Shown: positions 11,555-24,250, counted from the first letter of the stretch. The stretch is 64,000 nucleotides of DNA from Chinchilla lanigera (GCF_000276665.1 NW_004955416.1:3432542-3496541), one strand, 5' to 3'. Notes: generated from the sequence alone by a model not told the origin. Made by a program: numbers and translations.

Positions 11555-11930
11555 TTGAGTAACAGCTTTGCTGAAGTATATTTTATGTCAAAAAATTCAC
11601 TTCTTTCAAGTGCAATCCAGTGATTTTTAGTAACATTACTGTGTGGTGAAGCCCTCACCTTAAATCAGTTTTAGAACATTTTCACAGCCCCCATTAAAAA
11701 CCCTCACTCTCATTTATAATTCTTTCTCATTCCTACCCCTAATGCCATGTAATAAATCTACTTTGTGTTTCTACAAATTGACATTTCTTAAATCTACATT
11801 CTTAGATCACCTGTGACTGGCTCTATCACTTAATGTCATGTGTTGGAGGTTCATTCATGCTATAGCACGTGTCAGTATATTGTTTCTTTTTATTGCTCAA
11901 CAGAATTCCATTGTATGAATAAAAATGTCA
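11555..11930 (-). mobile_element. Old L1M 3' UTR to ORF2 end, antisense
   Basis: The order of landmarks matches the antisense L1M 3' UTR: 'tttgctgaagtatattttat', 'ggtgaagccctcacc', then 'cttaatgtcatgtgttggag' and 'tgctcaacagaattccattg' at the ORF2 end. It is the same type as 6530-6860. Confidence 0.75.
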
Positions 11931-13610
11931 AAATAACAGAAGTTATTGATGTCATGAACATGTTTAAGAAGCCAAGTTTTTTGAAACTGTATAGGAGAAA
12001 TCTTGTCCAATTTACATTGCAAATCTATAACAAAATAAACTATGTGATATTGTTGCAGGCAAGAAATGACAGATCTAGCAACTGAGAAAAGTATACTAGA
12101 TGCAGAACAATTTTAAAGAACTTACTCTGTGGTAAAACAACACCTTAAACTGGTGAAGAAGAGGACTGGTTACTTACTAAGTGGTATACACGGAACTTGC
12201 TGAGCCTAAAAATAATCCGAAATTCATACTGCACATCTGACAATGAAACATGCCTAAATGACTCAAACATAAAGGTAAAACCATAGATATACTTGTTGGA
12301 TATTTATATATTCCCCACACTTATAGAAATCATAAAGAAAAAGTTTATCAAATCTTTGAAACTCACTCATGATTGAAGTCATCATAAAGTAAATTGCAAG
12401 TGACAAAAAGGGGAAATACTTACAAAAAATAAACAGCTAATAAGTGGCTCATATTTCAATATATAACATTAACAGAGTGCTTGCAAAACGTTGAGAAAGA
12501 AATGCAACTCCGATATAAAATCTATCAAATATCCATGACAGAGAAAGAAGCAATAGAAGGAAGTCCAATCTTTCTATAATAGAAGTTCAGTGTAAGGCCC
12601 TAAAGAAATATGTATGAATAAAATTTGTTCTTGCAAAAGATTATTTTAAAACACTGATCCCTAGTATTAGCCAAAGAGTAGAGTGTGTGTATCCTAACTC
12701 AGAAACTCAATTCTAGTATTCTAAAGTCAGTTAAAGATACTTGTTTATCACATGAAAGTCTAAAACTACAAGCTAACAGTAAGGGATTATTCAAAAAATT
12801 ATAATTAACACCACACAATTTAATTAGCTTTCTCCAATAAGCAGTGAAGATGGAACTACACAGTGTGACATGAAAGAACTATTGTTTTAAAAATCCAATA
12901 TTGCATTTTTGCCATATGATACTATGTTTGCATTAGGAAAAGCACTATAACTTTTCAACATATAAATAAGTAAGAAGACTGAGTGTGGTCCTGATCTTCC
13001 TATTTCTTGCAGATTAAAGGATAATGATACATTTATAATTAATTTAAAATGCAAAAGGTCTTGGCTTATTTCTATTTTCCAAGTTTTATACAACAAAATT
13101 GTTGCTTTTAATAATAATATTTATCATTTGAGATTACTCAAATAAATATTAACTAACTTGGATAAGTGAACAGAATCATAATACATAATACATTTAATGA
13201 GAGTTAGATTAGAACTCTAAAGCAAGCCTTGCATTGGCTATCTTGTGAGGTATCAATAGGCCCATAAAAGGGAGGAAAGTTAATTTAAGATTTAAAAAAG
13301 ATTTGGGCACAATCATACAACAGTGTTCCCATCTCTTTTTCTTCCTTACCTGGCGAGGGTTACAGCTTGTTAACATCCATCCACAATTAAAGTTTATTTT
13401 GGGGACTGGATAATTATACATATATAAACTGAAGATTTTTTTCAACTGAAGGTTTATTACAGTTTGTTTTCAGAGCAGAAGAGAATTCTTTCTCTGTCCT
13501 CAGAACTATTTCACAGCTGGCCAGAGAAATCTCACTTACTCTGTGGGCCTAAGACTGAATATAATGTTATTTTCACTCACAAGTATCAGAACAAGATCAT
13601 CACTGGCAGA
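11931..13610. other. Non-coding stretch, possible diverged LINE
   Basis: The segment at about 12230-12640 faintly resembles the end of L1M ORF2 on the plus strand, but too weakly for a call. The rest is unrecognised. No coding or RNA gene. Confidence 0.35.
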
Positions 13611-13621
13611 TGTGTGTGTGT

Positions 13622-13663
<42 letters not shown>
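13611..13663. repeat. (TG)n microsatellite
   Basis: About 26 TG units with a single A interruption near 13626. It is the longest dinucleotide tract in the window and likely polymorphic. Confidence 0.95.
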
Positions 13664-13666
<3 letters not shown>

Positions 13667-15879
13667 CATATCCTAAGGAAGAAGGTCCCAGGGTAAAACC
13701 TGGGTCTGCTCACTTTTTATCCTTTCAACTTCTCTCATGCCTAGCACACACTTACTCAAAGTCCATCAATGAATAACCAAATGGACAAATGAAAGGAAAC
13801 TAATCACTGATGCTTGTGCTAACTACGATATAACACTCCACCATTCTGATACTGAAATAAACAGGATGATATCAAACCTCACATAGATTTCTTAGTAAAT
13901 GCCACATGAATAAAGAAGTCTGAAATGTGTGCCTCTAGGAGTTTCTCCAAGCTTAAAAATGGGATTAAACCAAGCCATGTCTTTCATACTGTCTGTTAGA
14001 ATCTCTTCACCTAGTTTAGATATGACCATTATCATTGGTTTGCACAGGACATTTTTAAAACAAGTAAAAATTTTATTGGGTCGATTTTTTCTTCCACCAA
14101 AGCTTTCCGTTTCCAAACCTTTGACCCTTCTTCTTTTTTCCATATTCTTTAGTTTGCAGAGGTGGGGAGAGTAGAACAAAATGAATTAAAATATTTATAG
14201 TCACAAACATAAATTTTAAAAACAATTTAAAACACTGATTTATTGATCATTTAACTTCACAAAGTCTGCCGAAGCTAATTGCAATCTGACTGTCATCACT
14301 GACCTGTAAGAGACCTTTTTACAATGATAAAGGATAAACAAAAGAAGGAGGGATAAAAACATTTAAAGGACTGTGAACAGGAAAAAAGGCATAAAATGCT
14401 TCAAACCCTCCCAATGTACAACTGTACAGGACAGCTACATCATATGCATAAAAATATATGTGGTGCCTAGAGTGATTAATAAGCAAATATACTTCATTCT
14501 TCTATGCAGTGGCTCTTTAAAATACTACATCTACAATTCGTAGCTTGCAGCATTGTTTCTGGTCCTGTGAAGGGTACAGCTGTCTCAAAGCTCCCATGCC
14601 GTTATGCCATGCCCCATTGTCTTCTGTTATCATTCTTGCCTACAGCCTGCATGCCTGTATCAGAAGCAACCTCTTGAGCTCGCCAGCAAGGCCTTCAGAA
14701 GAGGCGTTGTTGCCTGAATATCATATTTGAACTGAAGGGAGAGAGCAAAACAAGCCCTTATACATGGATGTTCTGGCTTGGATACAGGATACCAGCTCAA
14801 ATAAAATGTCACTGCGATAGCACAAATCACTGTAAACAAATACTCCCTCCACGCCTGGTGTAAAACATCCACAGATAAGACTATCAAATGCTTCTTTGGG
14901 GCATGCTTTTGTCTCCTTCATCTTTAAGCTCACAGCTCAATCCAATTATCCACCAATTTAGGCTCTGTTCATGATTTATGTATACCAGGGTTAGAAAATT
15001 GTTGTTTTAAAAAATATTTTTGGTATGACAAGTTGAAAATTTTAGCTCATAAGCTAAGATTACCTCAAAATAAATATGTTAAAATCCACTAGATATGAAT
15101 GCAAAGACTCTGGGCCTCTAAAAATGTTAAAATATAATTTTTTCCATGAGGAATTGACATTTTTCATAAGATTCTTTACATTTTTGTTCTCACCATTTAT
15201 TTTGAGAATGTCCAATCCGTGCATTTTTCATCAACTTATACTGTTAAGTGTAAAGTGTTTCCTCAGAAGAAGGGTTCCTGAAAGATTTCTTCAAATTGCC
15301 TTCTGTAGTTTCCTTCCTCACTGTAGCTAACTATAAAATTCTTACCCTGTGTAACTAAAATGCTAGATTTTTTCCATAATTCATATTGATTTTTGCATAA
15401 AATGGCTATTCTGAGCTCAGAACTACATAATCAAACACAACCATCCGTTTCTGATGCTAAACAAAGTTATCCCTTTGGGGGGATTTACTAACACCTTCTC
15501 TGAAGGTAAAGGAGAAAATAATCATCTAACTTCCTGAAACATTATAGCTTCACATTAGACAAAATAGACACCTCTATCTGGAGTCACTTTCCAAGTCAGG
15601 TAAATCAAATAGTCATAGCTCCACAGTCAAGAACTAAACTTCATCTGTGAGTCGAATTTCTAGACAGTCCTCAAGACTTTCAGGCCTCTAAATAGTCTGA
15701 AAAGCAGGTGACGATGAAGGTGCTTATGAAAAACGGTATTTTTCCAGAAAATTCTTATCCAGTGTCAGCCAAAAGCTTTTCTTCTTTCTCCCCAAAACAA
15801 ATCAAGACTGCCACATTAATCTTCAGATAAATTCCTGTTCTTAGAAAGTGTAATCCTAAAATCCTATCATTTCTTTCCT
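13664..15879. other. Non-coding stretch, nothing recognised
   Basis: It is free of repeats I recognise. A sub-segment near 14240-14330 has ordinary complexity and could be conserved, but nothing in the sequence alone shows this. Confidence 0.4.
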
Positions 15880-16370
15880 TTCACATCCAAAATTGCTTTG
15901 GGGTACAGATACTCAAGCTCATCTCCCCTCTGTCCTTCCAACCCTCAGCATCCCTACCCACCTATGCCAAGTCTCCTTCCCGTTCCTTGGGCATGCCAGC
16001 GTTGATTTTCCCTGTCTTCTTAATACACAGAAAATAGCTCTTCTATGTTTTGCTGCACCCTTTTCCTCAATAGCTTAGTCCCTGTAATTCTGATATAGGT
16101 TCTGTCACATTGTTCAGATTTCAGCTCAAATTTCCCCTTTTCACAGAGGTCTTCTCTGACCACCTAAGCAAGTGTGGCTCCACCAGGGACTTCATGTCTC
16201 ATTCCTTCCTTTCGCTGACTTCATATATTTAGCCTTAGTTGAACTAACATGCCTATTTTTTCCATAATTATCTATTATCCTTCTGTCTCCCTCCCCACCA
16301 GAAGAGTGTATCTTTAATGGTCCAGAGACAGGAGCAGAGTCCACTGTGACTGGGAGAGCAGTATCATATC
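15880..16370 (+). mobile_element. L2 LINE 3' region
   Basis: It follows the L2 consensus in order: 'tcagctcaaatttccccttt' (16120), 'gtcttctctgaccacc' (16150), 'ctgtctccctccccaccaga' (16283), then a 'ggagcagagtcc' segment. The 5' part (15890-16080) also fits the L2 segment that precedes these motifs. It is ancient and inactive. Confidence 0.65.
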
Positions 16371-16809
16371 GTTAGGCTACTCCATCTTGTCCCCAGCCTC
16401 TTGGCTCCCTCAACCTGATCAGGAATTTTTGTTTCTTTGGCTGTTTGAATTACTCAGACATCCTCAAACCACCTGACTTTCATTTAGTTTCCACAAAATG
16501 AACACTAGGTCCCAACCATGCATTCCGGCACTTTCTTACCAAATTGATAGTCCCTGATTCTCTGAGGTATTTTACATCCTTTCAAGAAGAAGCCTGCGCC
16601 TGAAAGGTCACTGAACTTCAGTGCAAGCCCCATAGCTGACGACTTCCAAATGTAGCATCCAAATAGCCCGAGGACTTGTCTGTATGATATTATATCCCCG
16701 AGGCTGGATTTGGGTTTGTTAACTTTAAAATGCAAGGCAGGTTTAAAGATTAACAATTTGCCTGGATAAAGAAAAAGGGAAAAATATAATTAATCATTTG
16801 CCTGTCCCC
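16371..16809. other. Non-coding stretch, nothing recognised
   Basis: No feature can be supported beyond possible L2 continuation at the left edge. Confidence 0.4.
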
Positions 16810-17640
16810 CAACACTCGTTTACAAAACCATGGTGCAACTTTATTGAGCTCAAAATTGAAGGGTGGCAAGGTTAATATGTAGCTTTAGACCTCACGGTTT
16901 CATTAACAAACACATTATGGGCTGTAAAGCTGAACTGACATTAATGCTAGGCCCAAACAAAGTAAATAATTACCGGCTTGGCAAATGAGGAAGTACTTGC
17001 AGAGTTTGTTTACATTGGGTTTTTGGAAAATTCATGTTGGCAACAAGTCAAATACAGTTTGACTAGTAATTGTGACAATTGCTCACAGATGCTGCTGGAA
17101 GAACAACAAAAGAATGGATTTATGGCTTTTCTCTCTCTCTGCATTTTCCCCCTTTGTTGCCTTTTTTTTCTTTACCATTTGGATCAATAAAGAACTTGCA
17201 GCCACAAAGATAAGTGGGTTACATGGCAGATGGGCCTTGGAATGTTTAAAAATCTCATGTTGCATTTTGTCTCTTGGCCCTAGATTGGAAAAGACACAGC
17301 TGCATTCAAGCTGCAGTCATAAAATCCATTGCTCCTTGAAAATGCCTATGGGTCGGTCCTCACAATAGAACAGTTGAGATGGGGCCTGCTTAGAAATTTC
17401 CCAACAGAAAGACTGGCTTACTTTGTAGCAGTGCGCTGTGAAAAAACCACTGAGTTCTAGAGGGGCAGACAAATGCCTGGCTCAGGAGGATCTATTTCAT
17501 TTTCCCTGGCTGGATTGAAAAATATAAACAGGAATCAAGGACGAGCACAGCTCACCAAACTGGAAAATAGATCCGCAGAGCAATTGAGGTCTGTGACATA
17601 TAATTTGAAACAATTTTGGTTTTTCTCATCAAAGATCAGT
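16810..17640. promoter_or_regulatory. Repeat-free block, candidate conserved non-coding element
   Basis: The block contains no repeat I recognise. Its composition differs from the flanks, with several motif-like strings: TAATTG cores, TTTGTTTAC (forkhead-like, 17007) and CAGCTG (17300). No frame looks coding. The regulatory call is inference from repeat exclusion and motif density only; conservation cannot be seen from one sequence. Confidence 0.25.
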
Positions 17641-18169
17641 GTTTTGCCAACTAAAAGCTAATTCTTCACACACGTGTATGCATACACACATGCATATCCC
17701 AGTCCTTCTAAGCCCTTGAATGTAAATCTCTTTATTCTTAAAAGATAGGATTTCAATGGTTTTGAGTACAAAGGCAAAGCCTGGATCTTTCTAATTCTAT
17801 TTCTACTAAGTTTGAATAGTGAAAGCTAGAATATTCCTAGACTTTATAGTGCTTAACTGATTTATTGAACACGAGGATCTAAAGCTTTCCTTATTGTTTA
17901 AGTGAGTTATCTAGATCCATAATCTCCGTGCTATCAAAGCTATAGCCATTGTCTGTTCTAACACATTGTGTTATTATTTTTAAACCATGCTAGTCTTAAT
18001 ACTCGCTTGGGTGATTATTGCATCAAATCTGATAAAATTAGAACATCTTCTGCTAAGTAACTAAAACCAATAAGAATCTATCACAAAATGGGTCCTTTCG
18101 ATCATTTTGTTACCAGCAACTTGGGTTCACATGTTTAGGTCCATTTGCTCAGGTCTGTTTGCTTGCAGC
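17641..18169. other. Non-coding stretch, nothing recognised
   Basis: No repeat or gene recognised. The last 40 bases (about 18125-18169) show weak similarity, in reverse complement, to the sequence just past 20449. The LTR-related element at 18170 may therefore extend into it. Confidence 0.4.
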
Positions 18170-18564
18170 TGACCAAATCAAAGAAAGTCATATATTTGAG
18201 TAAAAACGAAAGAAGGTTTATTCAAAAGTAGCTCCAAGAAGATGCAGGAGTCTATTTTACCTCAAATCACCGTCTCACCTTGTAGAGTCTTTTATAGTGA
18301 AGATCTGAGGGGTGAAGGAATGCCGAGAGACAACGCGAATCTCCACGCTTCCAGCTGTCTTCAGCTAAGTGTTCCTTCTTGTGGAAAGAACAGTGTGCTC
18401 CAGGCCTCCTGGTGTCAACATCTTCATATTCTGTCGCTTTTTTTCTGCGAAGGATAAGAGGGAGTGTTGATTATAAGCTCAGCAGGAGAAAGTTTGGAGA
18501 AGTCGTTTATCTCTAAAGGAAAAAGATCTACCTTTTAAAGTTCCACTTTGCAGTGCCAATTACA
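18170..18564 (-). mobile_element. Solo-LTR-like element, copy A
   Basis: Read on the minus strand, it starts TGTAATTGGCACTGC and ends GATTTGGTCA. It aligns end to end with 20033-20449 read on the plus strand. It carries a TATA box (TATAAAAG, complement of 18289-18296) and, about 75 bp downstream on the minus strand, a polyadenylation signal (AATAAA, complement of 18217-18222). TG...CA ends with this TATA/AATAAA spacing fit a retroviral LTR. No matching target duplication is visible directly at these ends, so the limits may be slightly wrong. Family not identified. Confidence 0.65.
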
Positions 18565-19464
18565 ATTTGAATGCTATGTTCATCTATCAGGAACATACTT
18601 GATGCACATCAGCCAATTTCTAAATTTTCTTTTTGCCTTTAACCTCAGAACTGTAAATATTCCCTAGGAGGAAAAGCCTTACTGTGAAACTTGCCAGCTT
18701 TTGTTTTAAACTCTAAAATTTCCTAAATCCTAACTTTGAATTGCCACACCTCTCCGATCATGAAATGTGGAGGCTCCATGTAGAATGCCAAGAGAGGCTG
18801 CACGGAGGGTGGATGGAAGCAAATGTTTTCAGAAATAGCACTGGAACTTTGCCTCATGTCTGTCATCACTGATCACTGGAACTGTTACCAAACTCCGGGG
18901 TTCTGGTCTTTTCAGGTGTTTGGTGTTCTGAACAAAGAATTGGGTAAAACATGCAAAAAGGTAGCAAGGTTTTACATTTATTAAAGGTAGAAAAAGAAGT
19001 TCACTTTACAGAGTAAGAGTAGCCACTGAGAAAGTTTAGTGCCCAAGAAGGAAATGATAGATGTCTTTTGTAACTTTCATTCTTCAGAGTGATGTCAAAT
19101 CTAGTCCATCCTATCAAAAGCCTGCTTGATTTTGCACCAGAAAAACTGAACAAAGCTCTTTTTGATTGATCCCAGGTGCAAGGTTTGGAGACTGTGTTCT
19201 GCGCACATGTCCTGGATCTGTGTGATTGACTGGTCATATCCACTTGCTCAACTGGTTGGCCATGCCCTGATCTCATGGCTCAAAACCAGACTAACTATAG
19301 ACAACACATTGCTAATGGCAACTCTTCACCAATGTCTCTAAATAGGCTTGACCTATACTACCTAATGAAACTTTCTAGTACACAATGATTTTAGAGTAAT
19401 GATTAGAAACAAAAATTGGGGGTAACATTCCACTAAATCTATCATACTGTACTTGGATGATTCC
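18565..19464. other. Non-coding stretch with possible LTR-like piece
   Basis: At about 18885-19370 an antisense AATAAA (TTTATT near 18977) lies within 'agcaaggttttacatttatt', which recalls the R/U5 region of some rodent LTRs on the minus strand. The evidence is too thin for a separate call. The rest is unrecognised. Confidence 0.3.
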
Positions 19465-19965
19465 AAATGACTTTTTTAAGAAAAAGAATAAACAAAAATA
19501 ATAAAAACTATGCAGAATTTCAAAACAAGATGATAAGAAATTAGTAATGGTTTTTATACTGCATATTGTTATCTTCAAAATAGTTGTTCAGATTACCAGA
19601 TATAGGCATGCAAAATTGATCAGTTAGGCATTAACTGTTGGTTTCAATAAACCAATAGAAATTAGTAGTACAATTATCTTAGCTGTCTTGTATATACACA
19701 TATATATATTTTTCCCTCCCTTCTTTCTTCTTTCCTCCTTTCCCCTATCCCAGTCGTTCTTTCCTTTTGAGCAGTTTCTTTCTCTTTCACAATATCTATT
19801 GTACCTTTCAGATTTTATTTACTCTTTCAGTTTCCTATACTAGAGAGACAATTCAGTGTTTACACATGTGGGTCTGATTTATTTCATTCATGAGTTGCAT
19901 CCACTTATCTATAAAAGTCTCAAGTGTATCTTTCTTTATAGCTGAGTAGTACTCCATTACCTCCT
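19465..19965 (-). mobile_element. L1 3' end, 5'-truncated, antisense
   Basis: Same L1 3' UTR as at 61912-62330: the antisense string 'aataaaccaatagaaattag' (about 19647) is shared, as are 'ttgagcagtttctttc' (about 19768) and the CT-rich tract between them. The last ORF2 codons lie at about 19905-19960 ('agctgagtagtactccatta', antisense of the YYSA region). It is severely truncated at the 5' end. Confidence 0.85.
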
Positions 19966-20032
19966 TATTTACCCCAAATTTTTACTTTAAGGTATTTTTC
20001 CCACACTGCAGTCAGCAAAGATTTGGTCATGT

Positions 20033-20449
20033 TGTAACTGGCACTGCAAAATGGAATTTAAAACAGTAAAAAGGTTTTTCTTTTAGAGATAAGCAACTTT
20101 TCCAAACATCCTCCTGCTGAGCACATAACCAGCACCCCCTCCTCTCCTCAGCCCCAAAGAAGTGGCAGAATATGCAGATGCTGACAGTAGCAGTCCTGGG
20201 ACCCAGTGGCCTTTCCTCTAGAAAGAGGATGAGCTGAAGATGGCTGGAAGTGATGAGACAAGTGTGAGGGCTCCATCATCCCCCGGAGTTCCCCGTCCCG
20301 CCGGTCCTTACTATAAAAGACCCTTGCACATCTATACACAATAGAATGCGATCTGAGGCAAATGCACCCCTCCTTCTCCTCTGAGCTAGCTTTAAATAAA
20401 TTCTTTTTTACCTTTTCATCAAAATATATGACCTCCTTCGATTTGGTCA
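20033..20449 (+). mobile_element. Solo-LTR-like element, copy B
   Basis: It starts TGTAACTGGCACTGC and ends GATTTGGTCA. A GC-rich, CpG-containing stretch (20281-20310) precedes TATAAAAG at 20312-20319, and AATAAA follows at 20395-20400, a compact U3-R-U5 layout. It is the inverse of copy A at 18170-18564. Similarity between the two copies continues weakly past 20449 (an ACCTGAG...ACCTAA string), so the mobile unit may extend to about 20490. GATTTGGTCA also occurs immediately upstream at 20020-20029. No coding internal region is attached. Confidence 0.65.
20312..20400 (+). promoter_or_regulatory. LTR TATA box and poly(A) signal, copy B
   Basis: TATAAAAG at 20312 and AATAAA at 20395, 83 bp apart, with a CpG-containing GC-rich segment just upstream. 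In an LTR this would place transcription initiation near 20340. Activity is not shown. Confidence 0.5.
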
Positions 20450-21344
20450 GAGGCAAGGGAACGAACCTGAGTGCATAAACCTAAGTGGCCAGAAATAATG
20501 TCACAACCTTGCTTGGAATTGTTTGAAGGCATCTTTCTGCTTACAGTTGAAACACTACACACTGACACATTTCTTTGACTGTTAACACAGTTTAACCCCA
20601 GCCCTAACCCATGGCCTGACCTTTGTGCTCTCCCTTCAGATCTCATTGGCATCTTCTCAAAAATCCCTATACTTGACCTAAATGAATATCCTGAGGCAGG
20701 AGAGGGATTGGTTTACTTTTACCACGGAAGAATTACGTTCTGTGATGCAAGACCTGATAAACCTCATGAAAGATTTTGTACATTATACGAAAAAAGTTCC
20801 TGGAATTTGAAGCTTGTGCTTTCACTATAAAGCCCGACCTTAAACTTTAAGAGAATTTGGTTGTTTTCAAGAAAAAGAATTTTATATGACTTTGGAAATT
20901 CTCTGACATTTTTTTGTCTATCATAGAATGTTACCTGTCTTTCAGGGTAACATCTGTGAGATTCACAACTGGCTTGCTGATTAAATTTATATTGTTGATC
21001 ACTTGCACAGAGAGAAATCAAAGTTACAACCACAAGTAAAAATGGATACATTGGAGGTGAATTTTGGAAGAAGTAAGAAAAAAATAGAAAGCAGTTATGA
21101 AAGGAGCATTTAAATTTGGTATGAATGGCTCATACTATTGATTAAAGCCTTTCAAAATTCAATGAAAGGACACTTTGCAGCCAGTGGCTCACAGGAAACT
21201 GCAGGAAAGACCATTTTTACTCAGTTCAAAGGTTACAGGCCTCTGTCCAAACAGGTAAAGAAGGTGATTCCATCCCCTTTTTAAAAAGAAACTGGATAAC
21301 TACAAATTTAGAATGCAAGATCAAATGTTAATAATGTATTTAAT
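20450..21344. other. Non-coding stretch, nothing recognised
   Basis: No repeat, gene or RNA recognised after the short LTR-related tail (up to about 20490). Confidence 0.4.
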
Positions 21345-21485
21345 CTTTTTTTGGGTGTTGAGACAAAGTCTCACTACCTAGTTTAAACTGGTCTTGAACT
21401 CACTATGGAGCCCAGGCTGGCCTCAAACTTGTGGTGATCCTTCTGCCTCAGCCGCCCAAGTGCTAGGAATATATGTGTATAGTCA
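21345..21485 (-). mobile_element. B1-like SINE, antisense
   Basis: 7SL-derived SINE on the minus strand. Plus-strand landmarks are 'gagacaaagtctcactacct', 'gagcccaggctggcctcaaa' and 'gcctcagccgcccaagtgct', the antisense of the B1 core. It is moderately diverged. The T-rich start is the reversed A tail. Confidence 0.9.
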
Positions 21486-24039
21486 TTTTTTTAAAAAATC
21501 AAGGTGTTACTTTTTAAAATGTAATATCTAAATTAATGCAAAATTATAAAATTTTTTTCATTATATTTATTTTACTATATTATTCCATATCTTCTATCAA
21601 TTTTAAAACTTACAGTGGAGAAGAATCTCCATAATATGAGTTACAAAATTTAATATCATGTCCTTTGTACAAAGTAAGCTAATGGTACATATTTTGAATT
21701 GTATTGTATTAATTCAAGGGTATTTTAGATCTTCTCAGACTTTCTGACTCTGTCATTCTGCATTTCCTCCCTTTCAATTAAAGAATATGTTTTATAGATG
21801 AGCTACAGGTGGTTGTATGTATGTCTCTGTCAATCAAGTTACTGGAAACACATTTGTGACAGCTCTACCACATCCATTTGACAATATGCAGCCCAAGGTC
21901 AAGAACTCTAACTGCTTTCTTTTTAACTTCTCGCAGAGCATTTTAAAAATACAGTCTCCTGACTCCCAAATTTACCTTATAAAGGTCACTTCCAGGACCC
22001 GCATTGAAATAAGCAGATGCTGAGAGGTTGACAAAAATGGAATATCATGAGAAATGATGGTCAAAGCTCCTGCTTAAAACCTATCCTAAAACTGAGAGTT
22101 GACATCACTATGAATGATATTATATAATGAGACTTGGCTTACATTGAATTTTGTCTAAAACTCCAAAATAATTAGCTAAGTACCCATATATTTTAAAATG
22201 AGGTGCAAGGTCTTTGCAGACATCCATTGAAGGAGACCCCAAACTGCCTTAATGATTCAGAGACATCATCCACTTCAGGCAAATTCTGTATGACTGGAGT
22301 GGGTGGAGCAGGACACTGTGTCTCTAGCTGCATGGTGTGGCTGTCTCTATCTCCTGAGTCGGTTCGTAAAGTTTACCTTTCACAGTCACTTTGGTATAAG
22401 GGAAGAGCCAGAAATTTCATGCCACCAGGTCCGGTGAATAGGTGGGTGAGAAGACACCATAATGTTTCTGGGAGACTACCCTTCCTTTGGGGGGCACTTG
22501 GCAGTATATTCACTATATTTTTGATCACATCATGAAAGAAGACTTGCAGAACTGCTTCAGAAAGTGAAAAACATAGCAAGTGTGTTTAAAGTGAGGTAGA
22601 GTGCTTTGAGGAGATTAATGGCCATCTTTTACCGTAACAAATTTTCAAACATTCACTGCATATTTGATCATACCTCACACAGTGAGTTTCAAAATGCAGT
22701 TTTTACCAACCTTTCTACTTGACCCGAGTTATTGAAAATTATTGTGATGTGTGCACATAGGAGTACTCATTTTTTTCTTTTGGCTCAGGCCTCCAAACAA
22801 CTCAGCAGGACATTGTGGGTCAGTAATCCATTCAGTCAAAGGATGTCTTCTACTATGGGTTATCTTGTATTCTGTGGAAATAGGAGTTTTAAAACGTTTT
22901 CTCAAAGCTGATACCACAGATGGGCATTTTCTTTGAGGTCCCTTAGACAGGATCCATGACATCATCCTGAGGCCCTGAGAAAAATGGTACAGCAAGTTCT
23001 GATGAAAGAGAACTATACAGAACCACTAAAGAGATGAAGCCTGACTCACTAGGACTTTGTACACCCCAAGGCATCCTGGGAGGGACAAGTGTATTAAGTT
23101 GCTAGGGAGGTGTAGGACAACCATACCGGGGATACAGGGAGGAACATTCCTGCCTCAGTTTTTAGGTTGCTTTCTGTTCCTCCATGTCAATTCTCCCCAC
23201 ACCAAAAGTAGTCCCTCATCTGTCTGCCAGCTTATTAACCTACAAGTTAAAAACTATTGCAGAGAGTTTTTAACATAATTTCAATATTTTGTTTTTTCCC
23301 GTTCCTTTACATCTTAAACTTCTTTTGTGAGGTTGGGTGCACTTCATGGAAAGAAACTGAGGTATTCTTGGTTTCTCATTTGTTTCCAGGTTGAAGAAAA
23401 GCCTGTGTTATTAAAATGTCATGCGAGCTTTCTGAACTACTACTGAGATACGAATTACATGTGCTGGATTAGCCTCCAGTTGCTATGTAGTTGATAAAAC
23501 AAAACTGATTTTTTACTTACGTGGTGGTATCACTTCAGATACTATTTTTCCAGCCCCTAAACTGCAGTACCTTAACTTGATTTCCTTTAGATCTTTAAAG
23601 AACTCACTTCTTTGGTGAATGCTACATCATGGAGCATAGGATTCTTTAGGTCAGACTTCTTTTCAAGTTGAACAAAAAGAGCTTAAAACATTCATACCAT
23701 AAGTGACAGTACATATACTTCTGCAAGACTCCCTGGCCTCCTCTGCAGCAACTCAGCACAGTGGCTTCTAGTTTTTCAACCTTGCCATATGGAACTAATC
23801 TGTTTCCAAGCAAATGTCAAATCTATAATAATTAGGTCAATGCCATTCATCTCTTCTCCCAACCGGTACTGACCTCTTGCTGGGAGGCTTGTGAGTTTGC
23901 TCTTTGCTTTTTACTCTAGGCATTCAAAAAGTTTATCTCACTTTGTCTTATCCTTCTCTGCAACTCCCTCTAACCTGTTTCTTTGCCCAAAAGGCCACAA
24001 CAAGAATGGCCCTGTAGCTCCCATATCAATAAATATTTT
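21486..24039. other. Non-coding stretch, nothing recognised
   Basis: A long interval without repeats I can name. Segment 22200-23250 is less AT-rich than the average, but its frames are short and featureless. No exon could be supported. Confidence 0.4.
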
Positions 24040-24250
24040 CTAAAATTGATCAGGTAGCAGATATTTTGGGCCCTGTAAGTTGTATGGCCTCTGTAGCAAC
24101 TGCAGTGCTCTGTTACTTAGTACAAAAGCAAATAGAGACAAGAGGAAATGAATGTATGGAGCTGTGGTCCTATAAAATGTTATTTACAAAAATAAGCGAA
24201 CAGAGTGGATTTGCCTTCTGGGCTGCAGGGTGAGTAGCCTGCTTTAGTTT
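24040..24250 (+). mobile_element. hAT-type DNA transposon relic (MER-like)
   Basis: The order of strings 'agatattttgggccctgtaa', 'ggcctctgtagcaactgcag', 'gcaaatagagacaag', 'gttatttacaaaaataagcg' and 'tctgggctgcagg' follows a well-known mammalian non-autonomous hAT/MER element. The consensus contains TATTTTAGGCTTTGTGGGCC and a TTTATTTACAAAAACAGG box. The exact family name is not certain. Terminal repeats are decayed. Confidence 0.55.

Noticed and set aside
18170..20449. Copies A and B as the two ends of one provirus
   Set aside because: They are in opposite orientation, and the interval holds an L1 3' end and no retroviral coding sequence, so they are separate solo-LTR-like insertions.
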